Shown piece after piece: positions 34,240 to 43,124 of a stretch of DNA of 64,000 nucleotides. Below the pieces are notes generated by a model that was not told the origin of the DNA, did no database searches, and saw only the letters and a list, made by a program, of their open reading frames with translations. The stretch's first letter is position 1. Each line of letters opens with the position of its first letter. Made by a program: the position numbers and the translations under genes. Source of the DNA: Alphaproteobacteria bacterium 46_93_T64 (lineage in GTDB: Bacteria > Pseudomonadota > Alphaproteobacteria > Sneathiellales > Sneathiellaceae); contig MAAN01000011.1 in assembly GCA_002163135.1 (NCBI GenBank), positions 186,001 through 250,000 of the forward strand, read 5' to 3'.

Positions 34240-35115
34240 TTAATCTTCTCGAACGAGACGAAAACCGATTAGAATGTGTTTGAGGGCAGCAGGGCGACTG
34301 TGACGTGCCGCTGCCCGGCAAACACCGCATCCTTTGTCATCCCAAGAGCCCCCCTTTACAATGACACGGTCATTGCCTGCTACATTACGGGTCCATTCGA
34401 AAACCTGTCCCGCCGCATCCATCATCCCGTATGGGCTTTTGCCATTTGGAAAACCACCAACCGGCGTTGTGTCAAACGGACCAGCATCATGGCTATTGAG
34501 CTTCATTGCATCAAAACCGTTACCCCATGGAAAATACCGACCGTCAACACCTCGCGCTGCCTTTTCCCATTGTCTTTCAGTGGGGAGTAGCCACTGATTT
34601 CCAGTTCGCTTTGAAAGCCAATTCGCATAGGCTTTCGCATCAGTCTGCGATATCAGGACAACCGGATGATCCTTTCTACCTGCGGGTAGTGATCCTTTTT
34701 CCCAGAAAAATCTTTGAGTTCTTTCAAACGGATGTACAAGTCCATAGCTATGCCATGTTTCTGCCGTCACATAAGGTGCTACGTGGGCAGTCTCGCGAAT
34801 GAAAGCCGCATACTGATTATTGGTGACCAGATTTTCAGTAATGGAGAATGACGGCTCAAAAATTGTACGTCTTGGTATTTCGTTTTCATACCACCCACCA
34901 ACTCTTGTGCGATTATGGCCATAGGATTTTTCATCTAAACGATAACCATATTCGCGTTCAGTTTTATCCGAGCCTTGAATGAATTCTCCCGCAGGAATTT
35001 GGAGCAGTTTCGGGATTTCGTCGATTTTATCATCCGCATTAGCAATAGGTGCATACGCAATTAAGGCAATGATGAGTGTTGCGCTGATATTCGTCACTGA
35101 AATTTCCTTTTTCAA
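34240..35115 (-). CDS. formylglycine-generating-enzyme (SUMF1/NirV-like) family protein, secreted
   Basis: IPAGEFIQGSDKTEREYGY, WLLPTERQWEKAARG, KGGSWDDKGCGVCRAAARHSRP, IGFRLVRED. Confidence 0.88.
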   Translation of the reverse strand: MKKEISVTNISATLIIALIAYAPIANADDKIDEIPKLLQIPAGEFIQGSDKTEREYGYRLDEKSYGHNRTRVGGWYENEIPRRTIFEPSFSITENLVTNNQYAAFIRETAHVAPYVTAETWHSYGLVHPFERTQRFFWEKGSLPAGRKDHPVVLISQTDAKAYANWLSKRTGNQWLLPTERQWEKAARGVDGRYFPWGNGFDAMKLNSHDAGPFDTTPVGGFPNGKSPYGMMDAAGQVFEWTRNVAGNDRVIVKGGSWDDKGCGVCRAAARHSRPAALKHILIGFRLVRED

Positions 35116-35232
35116 GGCGTCACAATTATTTGAAGCATCGTTATTAGAGAGTAGGGACTTGCTCTGCCATATTCAATTCAAGGGAACACGAAATCAAATG
35201 GAAAAACCATTTACTAGCAGGAGTCATTTAAA

Positions 35233-36453
35233 ATGCGTGCGTTTCGTCTTAAGCTCAAATACTCTACATTTATTCCAGTATTGTTTGGGGCAGGGATAGT
35301 TGTCGTCGGAAGTGCTGTCGCAGCAAACCAACCCAGCACACATCAAAATCTGACCCAGACAATTAATCCATCTGCTGTTTCAAAAACGAACCGAGTATCA
35401 GCGACTTTGGAGATTGTAGTTGCTGCAAACCCTTGCAATCCGTGTGCTGCGAAAAATCCATGCGCGGCAAAGAACCCTTGTAATCCATGCGCTGCTAAAA
35501 ACCCTTGTGCCGCAAAAAATCCATGTAATCCATGTGCCGCGAAAGCGGGAATTTCTTCAAAAAAATGCTTTATTCCACGTCTTCATGCTTCGATGAGCCG
35601 ATGTAACCCATGTGCAGCCAAAAACCCATGCGCTGCGAAGAATGCATGTAACCCATGCGCAGCTAAAAACCCATGCGCTGCGAAGAATGCATGTAACCCA
35701 TGCGCAGCTAAAAACCCATGCGCTGCGAAGAATGCATGTAACCCATGCGCAGCTAAAAACCCATGCGCTGCGAAGAATGCATGTAACCCATGTGCAGCTA
35801 AAAACCCGTGCGCTGCGAAGAATGCATGTAACCCATGTGCAGCTAAAAACCCATGCGTCGCAAAGAACCCATGTAATCCATGCGCCGTCAAGAACCCTTG
35901 TGCTGCCGCAAATCCGTGTAACCCCTGTAATCCGTGTGCTGCTGGTGAAGTTCCCGAACTCACTGCTGCTGAAGCGAGTGCTGCATATGATTGTTTGAAA
36001 GACAGCATGGCTGCTGGATATGCAAAGTCAGGTGTCTCTGAAATGGCGGATTATACAAGTTGGGTCAACGTAGCAACTAGCCCTTATCAGGCAGGTACCC
36101 ATGGTGACCGTTATGTAAATAATTGGATCAACGAAATTGGACTGGCGCGGTACCAGAAGTATGAAGAACTCGGCACGATGCCGGTAGGATCTGTCGTTGC
36201 AAAAGATAGTTTTTCTGTGAATAGCAAAGGCCAAACGTCTGCCGGACCAATGTTCTTGATGGAAAAAATGCGAGACGGTTTTGCTCCTGCGACAGGAAAC
36301 TGGCGCTATACAATGGTGATGCCGAATGGATCGGTATTCGGCCGTACGAATGGCAAGAATTCGGCTGCAATGGTATTTTGCTCGGACTGCCATCAAGCCG
36401 TTGCAGAAGATCAGGATCACTTGATGCTTCTACCTGATGAGAACCGTAAATAA
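35233..36453 (+). CDS. secreted Cys-rich CNPCAAKNPC-repeat protein with C-terminal cytochrome P460-like domain
   Basis: Signal peptide, about 12 CNPC motifs, C-terminal domain with heme motif VFCSDCHQAV (CxxCH) and P460-like MFLMEKMRDGFAPATGNWRYTMVMPNGSVFG. Confidence 0.75.
   Translation: MRAFRLKLKYSTFIPVLFGAGIVVVGSAVAANQPSTHQNLTQTINPSAVSKTNRVSATLEIVVAANPCNPCAAKNPCAAKNPCNPCAAKNPCAAKNPCNPCAAKAGISSKKCFIPRLHASMSRCNPCAAKNPCAAKNACNPCAAKNPCAAKNACNPCAAKNPCAAKNACNPCAAKNPCAAKNACNPCAAKNPCAAKNACNPCAAKNPCVAKNPCNPCAVKNPCAAANPCNPCNPCAAGEVPELTAAEASAAYDCLKDSMAAGYAKSGVSEMADYTSWVNVATSPYQAGTHGDRYVNNWINEIGLARYQKYEELGTMPVGSVVAKDSFSVNSKGQTSAGPMFLMEKMRDGFAPATGNWRYTMVMPNGSVFGRTNGKNSAAMVFCSDCHQAVAEDQDHLMLLPDENRK
35602..35871 (+). 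repeat. 45-bp tandem coding minisatellite (about 6 near-identical units)
   Basis: Unit TGTAACCCATGCGCAGCTAAAAACCCATGCGCTGCGAAGAATGCA beginning at 35602, 35647, 35692, 35737, 35782, 35827 (last diverging). Confidence 0.95.
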
Positions 36454-36547
36454 CGGCTCTTCTTGGACTTGGGAGCTCGGTTGAGTGCTCTCAAATCCTT
36501 CAATTTTCGACCCCAAATTTGAATAAATTACAACTAGGGAATATATT

Positions 36548-36838
36548 ATGCTTAAAAAATCACTTACAGCTACTGCTTTCGGTCTAACAATTCTATCCGC
36601 CGCAGCAATTGCTGCGGTTCCAGCGGCTCAGGCAGAACAAAGAGATGGGCAAATTGTAGTTGCTGCAGCTTGTAACCCTTGTGCAGCTAAGAAAAATGCC
36701 TGCAATCCTTGCAACCCATGTGCCGCAAAGAAAAAGAACGCATGTAATCCATGTGCTGCAAAGAACCCTTGTAATCCATGCGCTGCGAAGAACCCTTGCA
36801 ACCCATGTGCTGCAAAGAATCCATGTAAAGCCAGCTAA
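36548..36838 (+). CDS. secreted small Cys-rich CNPCAAK-repeat protein
   Basis: Signal peptide MLKKSLTATAFGLTILSAAAIAAVPAAQA then CNPCAAKKNACNPCNPCAAKKKNACNPCAAKNPC... Confidence 0.75.
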   Translation: MLKKSLTATAFGLTILSAAAIAAVPAAQAEQRDGQIVVAAACNPCAAKKNACNPCNPCAAKKKNACNPCAAKNPCNPCAAKNPCNPCAAKNPCKAS

Positions 36839-36900
36839 TATCCAAGCTGGAAGAGAGCGCCTTTCTATGGTTTCATATGAAGGTGTTCCTTTGAATATGC

Positions 36901-36938
36901 GTCACGCGTAGTCTTTGGATTACACGTGACGTTTGTTT
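36901..36938 (+). terminator. possible Rho-independent terminator
   Basis: cGTCACGCGTAgtctttggatTACACGTGACgtttgtttt, one mismatch in stem. Confidence 0.5.
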
Positions 36939-36949
36939 TGACATAAGGA

Positions 36950-37669
36950 ATGAGGCGACTAATGCTGGATTGGGACAAGCTTTCACGGGAAGAAATGGAA
37001 GCAATGGCAGAAGCTGGGCATCAAGTGCTGAATTGCTACCGGGTTCTTACCAAGTCTGGGGATAATATTATCGGTGAAGTGCTTAAGGGACAGGGCACAT
37101 TTTACGAGATGGACCATTATCCACCCGGCGATATCTATGACCCGGAAAGCCATAGTCAGTATTACTATCACGCCCACCGAGGCGGAGAACACGGGCATTT
37201 TCACACGTTCCTTCGCTCTGAGGGCATGGAAGCGGAAATTAATCCTATCAAAGATCAGTCTGATCAAGATTACATGCAAGAGCGGGAAGATCAGATCTGC
37301 CATCTTGTCGCTATATCTATGGACAGCAAAGGGTTTCCGACAAGTCTCTTCACAACAAATCGCTGGGTTACTGCAGAAAACTGGTATAGCGCTGAAGGCG
37401 CAATAAAATGCCTTGATAGGTTCGAGATTGACCTTGTCCCACCTTCTTGGCCTGTAAATATCTGGCTTACGTCCATAATTCGTCTTTATCGCCCTATCAT
37501 CAAAAATCTCATTTTGGAGAGAGATTTAAAAATTGCGAGTTGGCAAACGAAATACCCTGACCGCGATGTGTTTGAGGATCGAGATCTCGAAGTTACTTCG
37601 GAAATTGCACTCTCTGTGGAAGAATACCTAAAGGAAATCGAAAGTCATCTGTTGAAAAAGAGAGCTTGA
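36950..37669 (+). CDS. hypothetical protein (DUF6969-like)
   Basis: Long ORF; YYYHAHRGGEHGHFHTFLR His-rich motif. Confidence 0.6.
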   Translation: MRRLMLDWDKLSREEMEAMAEAGHQVLNCYRVLTKSGDNIIGEVLKGQGTFYEMDHYPPGDIYDPESHSQYYYHAHRGGEHGHFHTFLRSEGMEAEINPIKDQSDQDYMQEREDQICHLVAISMDSKGFPTSLFTTNRWVTAENWYSAEGAIKCLDRFEIDLVPPSWPVNIWLTSIIRLYRPIIKNLILERDLKIASWQTKYPDRDVFEDRDLEVTSEIALSVEEYLKEIESHLLKKRA

Positions 37670-38126
37670 AAGGCCACGCGATGCTTGCGCTAAGTCTTGC
37701 TTTAGTAGCATCTACGCAATACCGATTTTCTCGATGTTTCGAAATTTTCAAAAGCATCCTTCCAAAGCCCTAAGGCAGGGCTACCGGATAATGGTAAGGC
37801 AATTTTGCACAGAGAATTTTGGTTGAAGGGTATTACGAAACTGATCTCGTTTGAGGTGCCTCCTGGCGGGGACGGAAAATACTTCTGGGGCGATTACCGT
37901 CAAGGTTTTGAGGGCAGACGCAACTTTCAATCGCGGACTATCGTATGTTGAAGTTGGGTCCCGCATCGGCCGCCATCGAAATTTGCATAGTAATATTTCA
38001 CCCTCCTTGGATGAGCGCCCGGGGATGTTCCTGTAATGCTGTATTGTATTATGTACATGAATAAGTGGTATTTTCACATCGACTAATTCTAAAAATGGAT
38101 GCTATATTAAGGTATTGGAATATTTA

Positions 38127-38202
<76 letters not shown>

Positions 38203-38771
38203 TTAAAATGATAGTAATTTAAGTACTTTACTGTATTCTTCATCTTTACATTGTGGTATTGTGGAACCCTGAAATCCTTGTGGGGTTCCTTAGGGGTTCC
38301 TAGCGGACGCGTTTCAATGTATAATCAGAGGCAAGGAAATTTCGAAGTAGATCCTCAAAAATGCTCACCCTAACTAGATACACGACTAGCCCTTATCTAG
38401 GGATCATGCAGCAGTGCCGAATGAGGGAATGTCTGAGAGCTAAGTAAGCTAAGGTAAGCGTTTATCAATACGGCACGGAGCGAATGTGCTGGTATTGTTA
38501 TTAAGCGGTTTAGCGTTAGCCCGAAGGAGTGAGTGAGGGAAAGTACGGATGCATGATCCCGGCCTAAAATTCCTTTTAAGCAATCTTTTCCTTATTGCAG
38601 TACGCTTTAATCAGGATGAGATGTCGCTGAACAATAAAAGCGGATATCAAACTTTTGCTGCTCCTCTCAAAGCAGACATTATTCGAGGCCGCTACTATAG
38701 TCTGTTCAGTGCCAATAACCTGTTGAAACGGCATCTCTATGACCTATGGTGCAATCGACCGGTTCGGAATT

Positions 38772-38921
38772 CTATTGATCGCCATGCAGCTTATTTATGA
38801 TGCGACGGAGAACCCGCCCAGCGGCCCGAGCCTTGTCTTTCTCGCGGGCGATATGCCTGGCCTCGTCGACAACGCCCCGCGCGACCTTGGCCGCATTTTC
38901 CCTCGCCCGGGGGCTCGGAGG
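38772..38921 (-). pseudogene. high-GC coding remnant of unknown family
   Basis: Open frame PPSPRARENAAKVARGVVDEARHIAREKDKARAAGRVLRRIINKLHGDQ* without start codon, GC-rich against AT-rich surroundings. Confidence 0.3.
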
Positions 38922-39478
38922 CTAGTTTTTGTGCCGAATAACGGGGGATATAGCGCAGGAGGAAAGACATGGCGACACATTAGCAAATCGGCTCGAGTGC
39001 CGCAAGGCCGGAGGTTAGCACGCCAGCATCACGAATGTCAGCAAAGGGTTGGAAGGAGGTGTTCCCCAGCCTTGCCCGGATGGGAGTAAAGAGAACGAGC
39101 TGGCTACATGGTCGGAGAGTCCGCTTGGTGCCAGAAGCAGAATGGCCATCCTTCGAACATTCTTTGTTCGCCCTCCATTACTTAAAGTGTAACGATGAAC
39201 CAATAATCCTCTCCTGCGCAAATTCAATATTCTTTCTCATGAATCCTGACGGGAAACACCGTTAATTTGCTCCATAGGCGCTGATGTCAGGCAGCGCTGA
39301 TCAAAGAAAACTTCCAATATACTACCATCTTGGTAGATTGTATATTTTACGCCAAGAATTCCATTTGGGATCTCATGTTTCTAAGTTTTTTGGAAAATCT
39401 CATAATCTGTTACCACTTGGTGTCGGGCACCTCAGTTAGAAAAGTCCTGTAACTAGATTCTATAGCAAGGAAATTACA

Positions 39479-39604
39479 ATGCCAAAAAAAACAACCAGCA
39501 CACCTAAACCAACAAAAATCCCAAAAGGCAAAGGAGGATGGCCTTCGAAAAAGCCAGGCCAACCATCTGGTGGTGGGCGTGACGACAATCCTGCAAGAAA
39601 ATAG
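39479..39604 (+). CDS. small basic Pro/Gly-rich protein (41 aa), not in ORF track
   Basis: MPKKTTSTPKPTKIPKGKGGWPSKKPGQPSGGGRDDNPARK*; upstream aaggaa RBS, perfect terminator just downstream. Confidence 0.6.
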   Translation: MPKKTTSTPKPTKIPKGKGGWPSKKPGQPSGGGRDDNPARK

Positions 39605-39611
39605 TGATGAG

Positions 39612-39638
39612 AAAGGGCAGCAACCGCTGCCCTTTTTT
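39612..39638 (+). terminator. Rho-independent terminator
   Basis: AAAGGGCAGCaaccGCTGCCCTTTTTT. Confidence 0.9.
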
Positions 39639-39682
39639 AAACGCTCTACGTCATTCAACAAGGAAGCCAAGAATATGACTAG

Positions 39683-40957
39683 TCAAGCTGAGAAAGTTCT
39701 CTTTTCTCCAGCTACGACTTTTACTGCATGTTGATACGCTGGTTCATAGATTTTTAGAAAACTACTTATGCCATCTGGAAATACAGAATTTTTTTGATCT
39801 TCCGCCATGACTTCATACTCAAACCACACTCTATGAAAAGATCTGGCTGCAATGAAAACCAACCAGTACAAATCATATCGATAGTCCTCCCGAAAGGCCT
39901 TCCGATCATCCTCACTGTCAAACTCGTCATCGAATTTTTTTAATCTGATCTCTTTTAAGAAGAAGTCCGCTTTTTCGACAGTGTATTTGTTAAAGACCCT
40001 TTCATCATCGGAGTTCACCTTAGCGGTCGCTAAATCCCTTTTAAAGCTGGATTTCCATGAATTTGTGTATTTTCCTTCTATAGATTCTTCTGAGGCTTTT
40101 GCAGTTTTTTCATCATCAATATAACAGCTTATTAATGCCTCAAGATCCTCCTGACATTTAACTTCATCTGTTTTAAAATCATGCTCCAGTTTCGCAAACC
40201 CAATTTCTCTTCCGATGTTGTTTATTGATAATAACTCTTCATTTTCTTTGGAAGAGAATTGAGAAAAAAACCTCTGCATTGGTTTACAGTTGTCATCGCA
40301 GTATGGAGCATTCAAAAGAACTTCAGATATCAATGATCCAGGTATCTGATCTTCCTCTGAAAGCCAGAATGCTTCAAATAAAGCCAGAAGATACAGACAC
40401 CCTCTGAAATATAGTTTCTTTTTTAAGATGCCCGGATCAGGGGTATCCCATCCTTCCCAGTACTCAGGAAAAAGCTCTATCTTCAGAACAATCTCTGCAA
40501 TAGCTTTAGTATTTTCTTTTTTGACGGCCTCACTAAACTGGGAAGAAAGCTCAAACAGATCCTCTATATGGTCAAACAACCTGTTTTTTGCTTCAATAAA
40601 GTTCTGAGAAACCTCAATACCTTCAAGAGCCAAGTCACAATGCTTCTTCCAAGTCTCCAGCAATGTTTTATTAGCATCCAATAATGAGGGGCGTTTTCCA
40701 TCTTCGTAAAAACCGTTTAATAGTTCCACACGGCTTCGATGCAAATCGTAAAGTTGTCTGGCTTTTGTGTTGTTCTCTAAAAGTTTTTTTTCAGTACTCC
40801 CATTTATCGGTATCTCTGCTTTCCTAACCTTTTCTTTTGTCGTTCTATTTAATTCTAAAAAGTCTTTAGATGTAATGCTGGCGAAAATCTCATCAGACTC
40901 TCCGTTTTCAAGAGAAAGAAATTCAATTTGAAATTCTGCTAGGGAAGGGTAAAACAT
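39683..40957 (-). CDS. hypothetical acidic protein, 424 aa
   Basis: Long intact ORF, no recognised domain. Confidence 0.7.
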   Translation of the reverse strand: MFYPSLAEFQIEFLSLENGESDEIFASITSKDFLELNRTTKEKVRKAEIPINGSTEKKLLENNTKARQLYDLHRSRVELLNGFYEDGKRPSLLDANKTLLETWKKHCDLALEGIEVSQNFIEAKNRLFDHIEDLFELSSQFSEAVKKENTKAIAEIVLKIELFPEYWEGWDTPDPGILKKKLYFRGCLYLLALFEAFWLSEEDQIPGSLISEVLLNAPYCDDNCKPMQRFFSQFSSKENEELLSINNIGREIGFAKLEHDFKTDEVKCQEDLEALISCYIDDEKTAKASEESIEGKYTNSWKSSFKRDLATAKVNSDDERVFNKYTVEKADFFLKEIRLKKFDDEFDSEDDRKAFREDYRYDLYWLVFIAARSFHRVWFEYEVMAEDQKNSVFPDGISSFLKIYEPAYQHAVKVVAGEKRTFSA

Positions 40958-41022
40958 AGGTTTCTAGCCGTGTTGAGTTGTATGTGAATTCACTTGATGA
41001 CGGACAGTTCTGTTTCACCTGA

Positions 41023-41328
41023 CTACAATTTCTTGCGAGCTTCAAGAAAATCCTTTGACCAGCGGTAATTGGGGGTCCGCATGCTGCCCTTCTGGCGGCA
41101 GAGTTCTGCAATACCGTATTCACCACGTAGGCGTTCGAGCACCATGCGGACCTTTTCTTCTGCTGAATACTGTTTGTGTGTTGCCCGGCGTATGTCTTTG
41201 ATTGCCTTCGTGGCACCCGTCTGTATTGTCTGCGATTTCAGTTTTATCTGGATTTCTTGAAAGGTCTGCCTTGGGTCAACAACAGTTGTTTTCGATAGTC
41301 TAAAAACACTTCTGCTTTGCCCCCTCAT
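41023..41328 (-). pseudogene. IS3-family transposase OrfA remnant
   Basis: KQYSAEEKVRMVLERLRGEYGIAELCRQKGSMRTPNYRWSKDFLEARKKL resembles OrfA HTH; OrfB absent. Confidence 0.75.
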
Positions 41329-41802
41329 AGCGGGCGTTAGAAAAACACTAAGTTGTTTGCTCTTAGTATATTGAGCTCAAGTTTCCTAAATATTTAAGGT
41401 CAAACTATGTTTGGCCTTCGGCCCTTTGGCGAGAATGGGGTTAGCAAACGGAATTGAAATAGAGCGGAGCCGGGTTGTGCGGTGAGCTAGGCTAACAGCC
41501 TTGCGAGTCAGCGACCCTGCTGTGCTGTAGATTGCAATTCAGAGCGCGAGGGGCAACGCCCCTTAGCCTTCTGACCATGAGCTTATAGAGACTTTATGTT
41601 ATAATGCTGGGATCGTTTAGCTAGCAGATCCTGTGAAGTCATTTAAAGCCCCCAGAGAGTTTTGTGTTGGGAGGCTACTGGATTTTGTAGCTAAGGAGTC
41701 TGTCGCCTGCTCTGAGGCGGTTACTTAAGGGGTTGTTTTGTTTTGTGTTAGTTCACGGGGCTTATGTGTATTTATCTAAAAGAACCTTTTAGTCGGCAAT
41801 AC

Positions 41803-42234
41803 TCAGAATGGGATATCGTCGTCATCGAACGAGTATGAACTTTCTAGCTGCGTTGTATTAAATACTTCAGGAGCAGAGGTTGGGATGTATTCTGCCTCAG
41901 CACCAGCCCGTTTAACTTGCCATGCTTTTACATCAGTATACTAACGACCGTTATATTCTCGGCTTTCTATGTCTACTGAGATAACAAGGTTTTCTCCCTC
42001 CTTGATGGCGAATTCGTCTATTTTATCACCCCAGACCATGAAGCAGATCTTCTTAGGGTATTGGCCCTCAGTTTCTAGAATATACTCTTGCTTACGCCAT
42101 GTGTCATTTGATGATTGTCCGGATTTCTCTTCCAGGAGTTCAATGATCTTACCGTTTATTTCCATGGTGGGTATCCCGTTGAGTGGGGAAGTAAGTTTCT
42201 CTGATGGCATAGCTACACAGTAATCCTGCAACAT
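41803..42234 (-). pseudogene. DUF3127 (SSB-like OB-fold) protein interrupted by one in-frame TAG
   Basis: MEINGKIIELLEEKSGQSSNDTWRKQEYILETEGQYPKKICFMVWGDKIDEFAIKEGENLVISVDIESREYNGR*YTDVKAWQVKRAGAEAEYIPTSAPEVFNTTQLESSYSFDDDDIPF*; TAG at 41943-41941 where the family has Trp. Confidence 0.75.
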
Positions 42235-42486
42235 TCGATAAGAGTTGTCCGCTGAGTGATGCTGTCAGCTGTTCTGTGTAAGATGTAGTTATCCAGTACC
42301 ATTGCTTGTGTATAGCCCTGTAGGGCTATCTGTAGGCTCTCTGGCACCTGATGAAGTCGATCTAAATGTATTCAGGCCACCATTAGCTTTGAACTAAATA
42401 TAAATGGTCCTTCTGGGCACCGTCTTACTGTGTGATGTGTAAAAATGGACTAGGAGCCCGAAGGCCCTTAGAGGTTGGAGTGCAGC

Positions 42487-42693
42487 TTACATCTTAGTTA
42501 TGCCTAGTTCTGTCAGACCGGATGCTTGCTCAAGTTTCTTGAGATCGTTGAGAGACTCCAGTGCCTGCTCCTGACGAGCTGAGTGGCAGACGTCCTTGTA
42601 CATTAAGGACAGCTCGTTAGTACCATCAGTGAAGTTATCTAGTACTGAGAGTAGATTGGTTATTGATTTGGATATAGCTTTCCAGAGTTTCAT
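42487..42693 (-). CDS. hypothetical small protein
   Basis: 68-aa ORF with plausible codon usage. Confidence 0.45.
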   Translation of the reverse strand: MKLWKAISKSITNLLSVLDNFTDGTNELSLMYKDVCHSARQEQALESLNDLKKLEQASGLTELGITKM

Positions 42694-42808
42694 GATAATC
42701 CCCTAGGTTGGTGGAATATTCCCGCGTGACGAAGTCACATGTGTAAAAAGATAGTTAGTGAAAATAGGCCGGGGGGGGGATAGCTTGACCCAAATGCAAT
42801 CAGTTAGT

Positions 42809-42838
42809 TTACTGCCTCCATACCTAATTTAATAATTT
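42809..42838. repeat. dispersed repeat copy A (TACTGCCTCCATACCTAATTTAATAA)
   Basis: Shares TACTGYCKCCATRYYTAATTTRATAA with 45130 and 45762. Confidence 0.5.
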
Positions 42839-43124
42839 TTTTTAGATGTTTTCGTTTGGTTTTCGGTGACAGCTGTAAGTTGCACTATGTAAAACCAGTT
42901 TCTATTCATGCCGAGATCTGTGGAAATTGTGTCTAAAAAATATAAAAATGCTATCAATAATTGCCCATTACCCTCAAATCAAAGTCTGTACATTACCGAA
43001 TTGCAATCTACTATTAGTGTATAAAAATATTGCGCTAATCACCTAAAGGTGGATATTATTGTTTCAAATTACCGTATCAAACTTAGCTAATAATTATGAA
43101 TACATCTCTTAAGGAAATTTCCAA

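Noticed and set aside
35602-35871. CRISPR-like regular repeat array
   Set aside because: 45-bp units are directly tandem with no spacers and are in frame in a Cys-rich protein.
35612-35998. + strand alternate-frame ORF (MHVTHAQLKTHALRR repeats)
   Set aside because: Alternate-frame artefact of the same repeat.
35583-36008. Antisense ORF (AAHGFLAAHGLHAFF repeats)
   Set aside because: Shadow of the CNPC repeat on the opposite strand; no independent support.
41028-41328. Active IS3 element
   Set aside because: Only a degenerate OrfA is present; OrfB and clear terminal repeats are missing.
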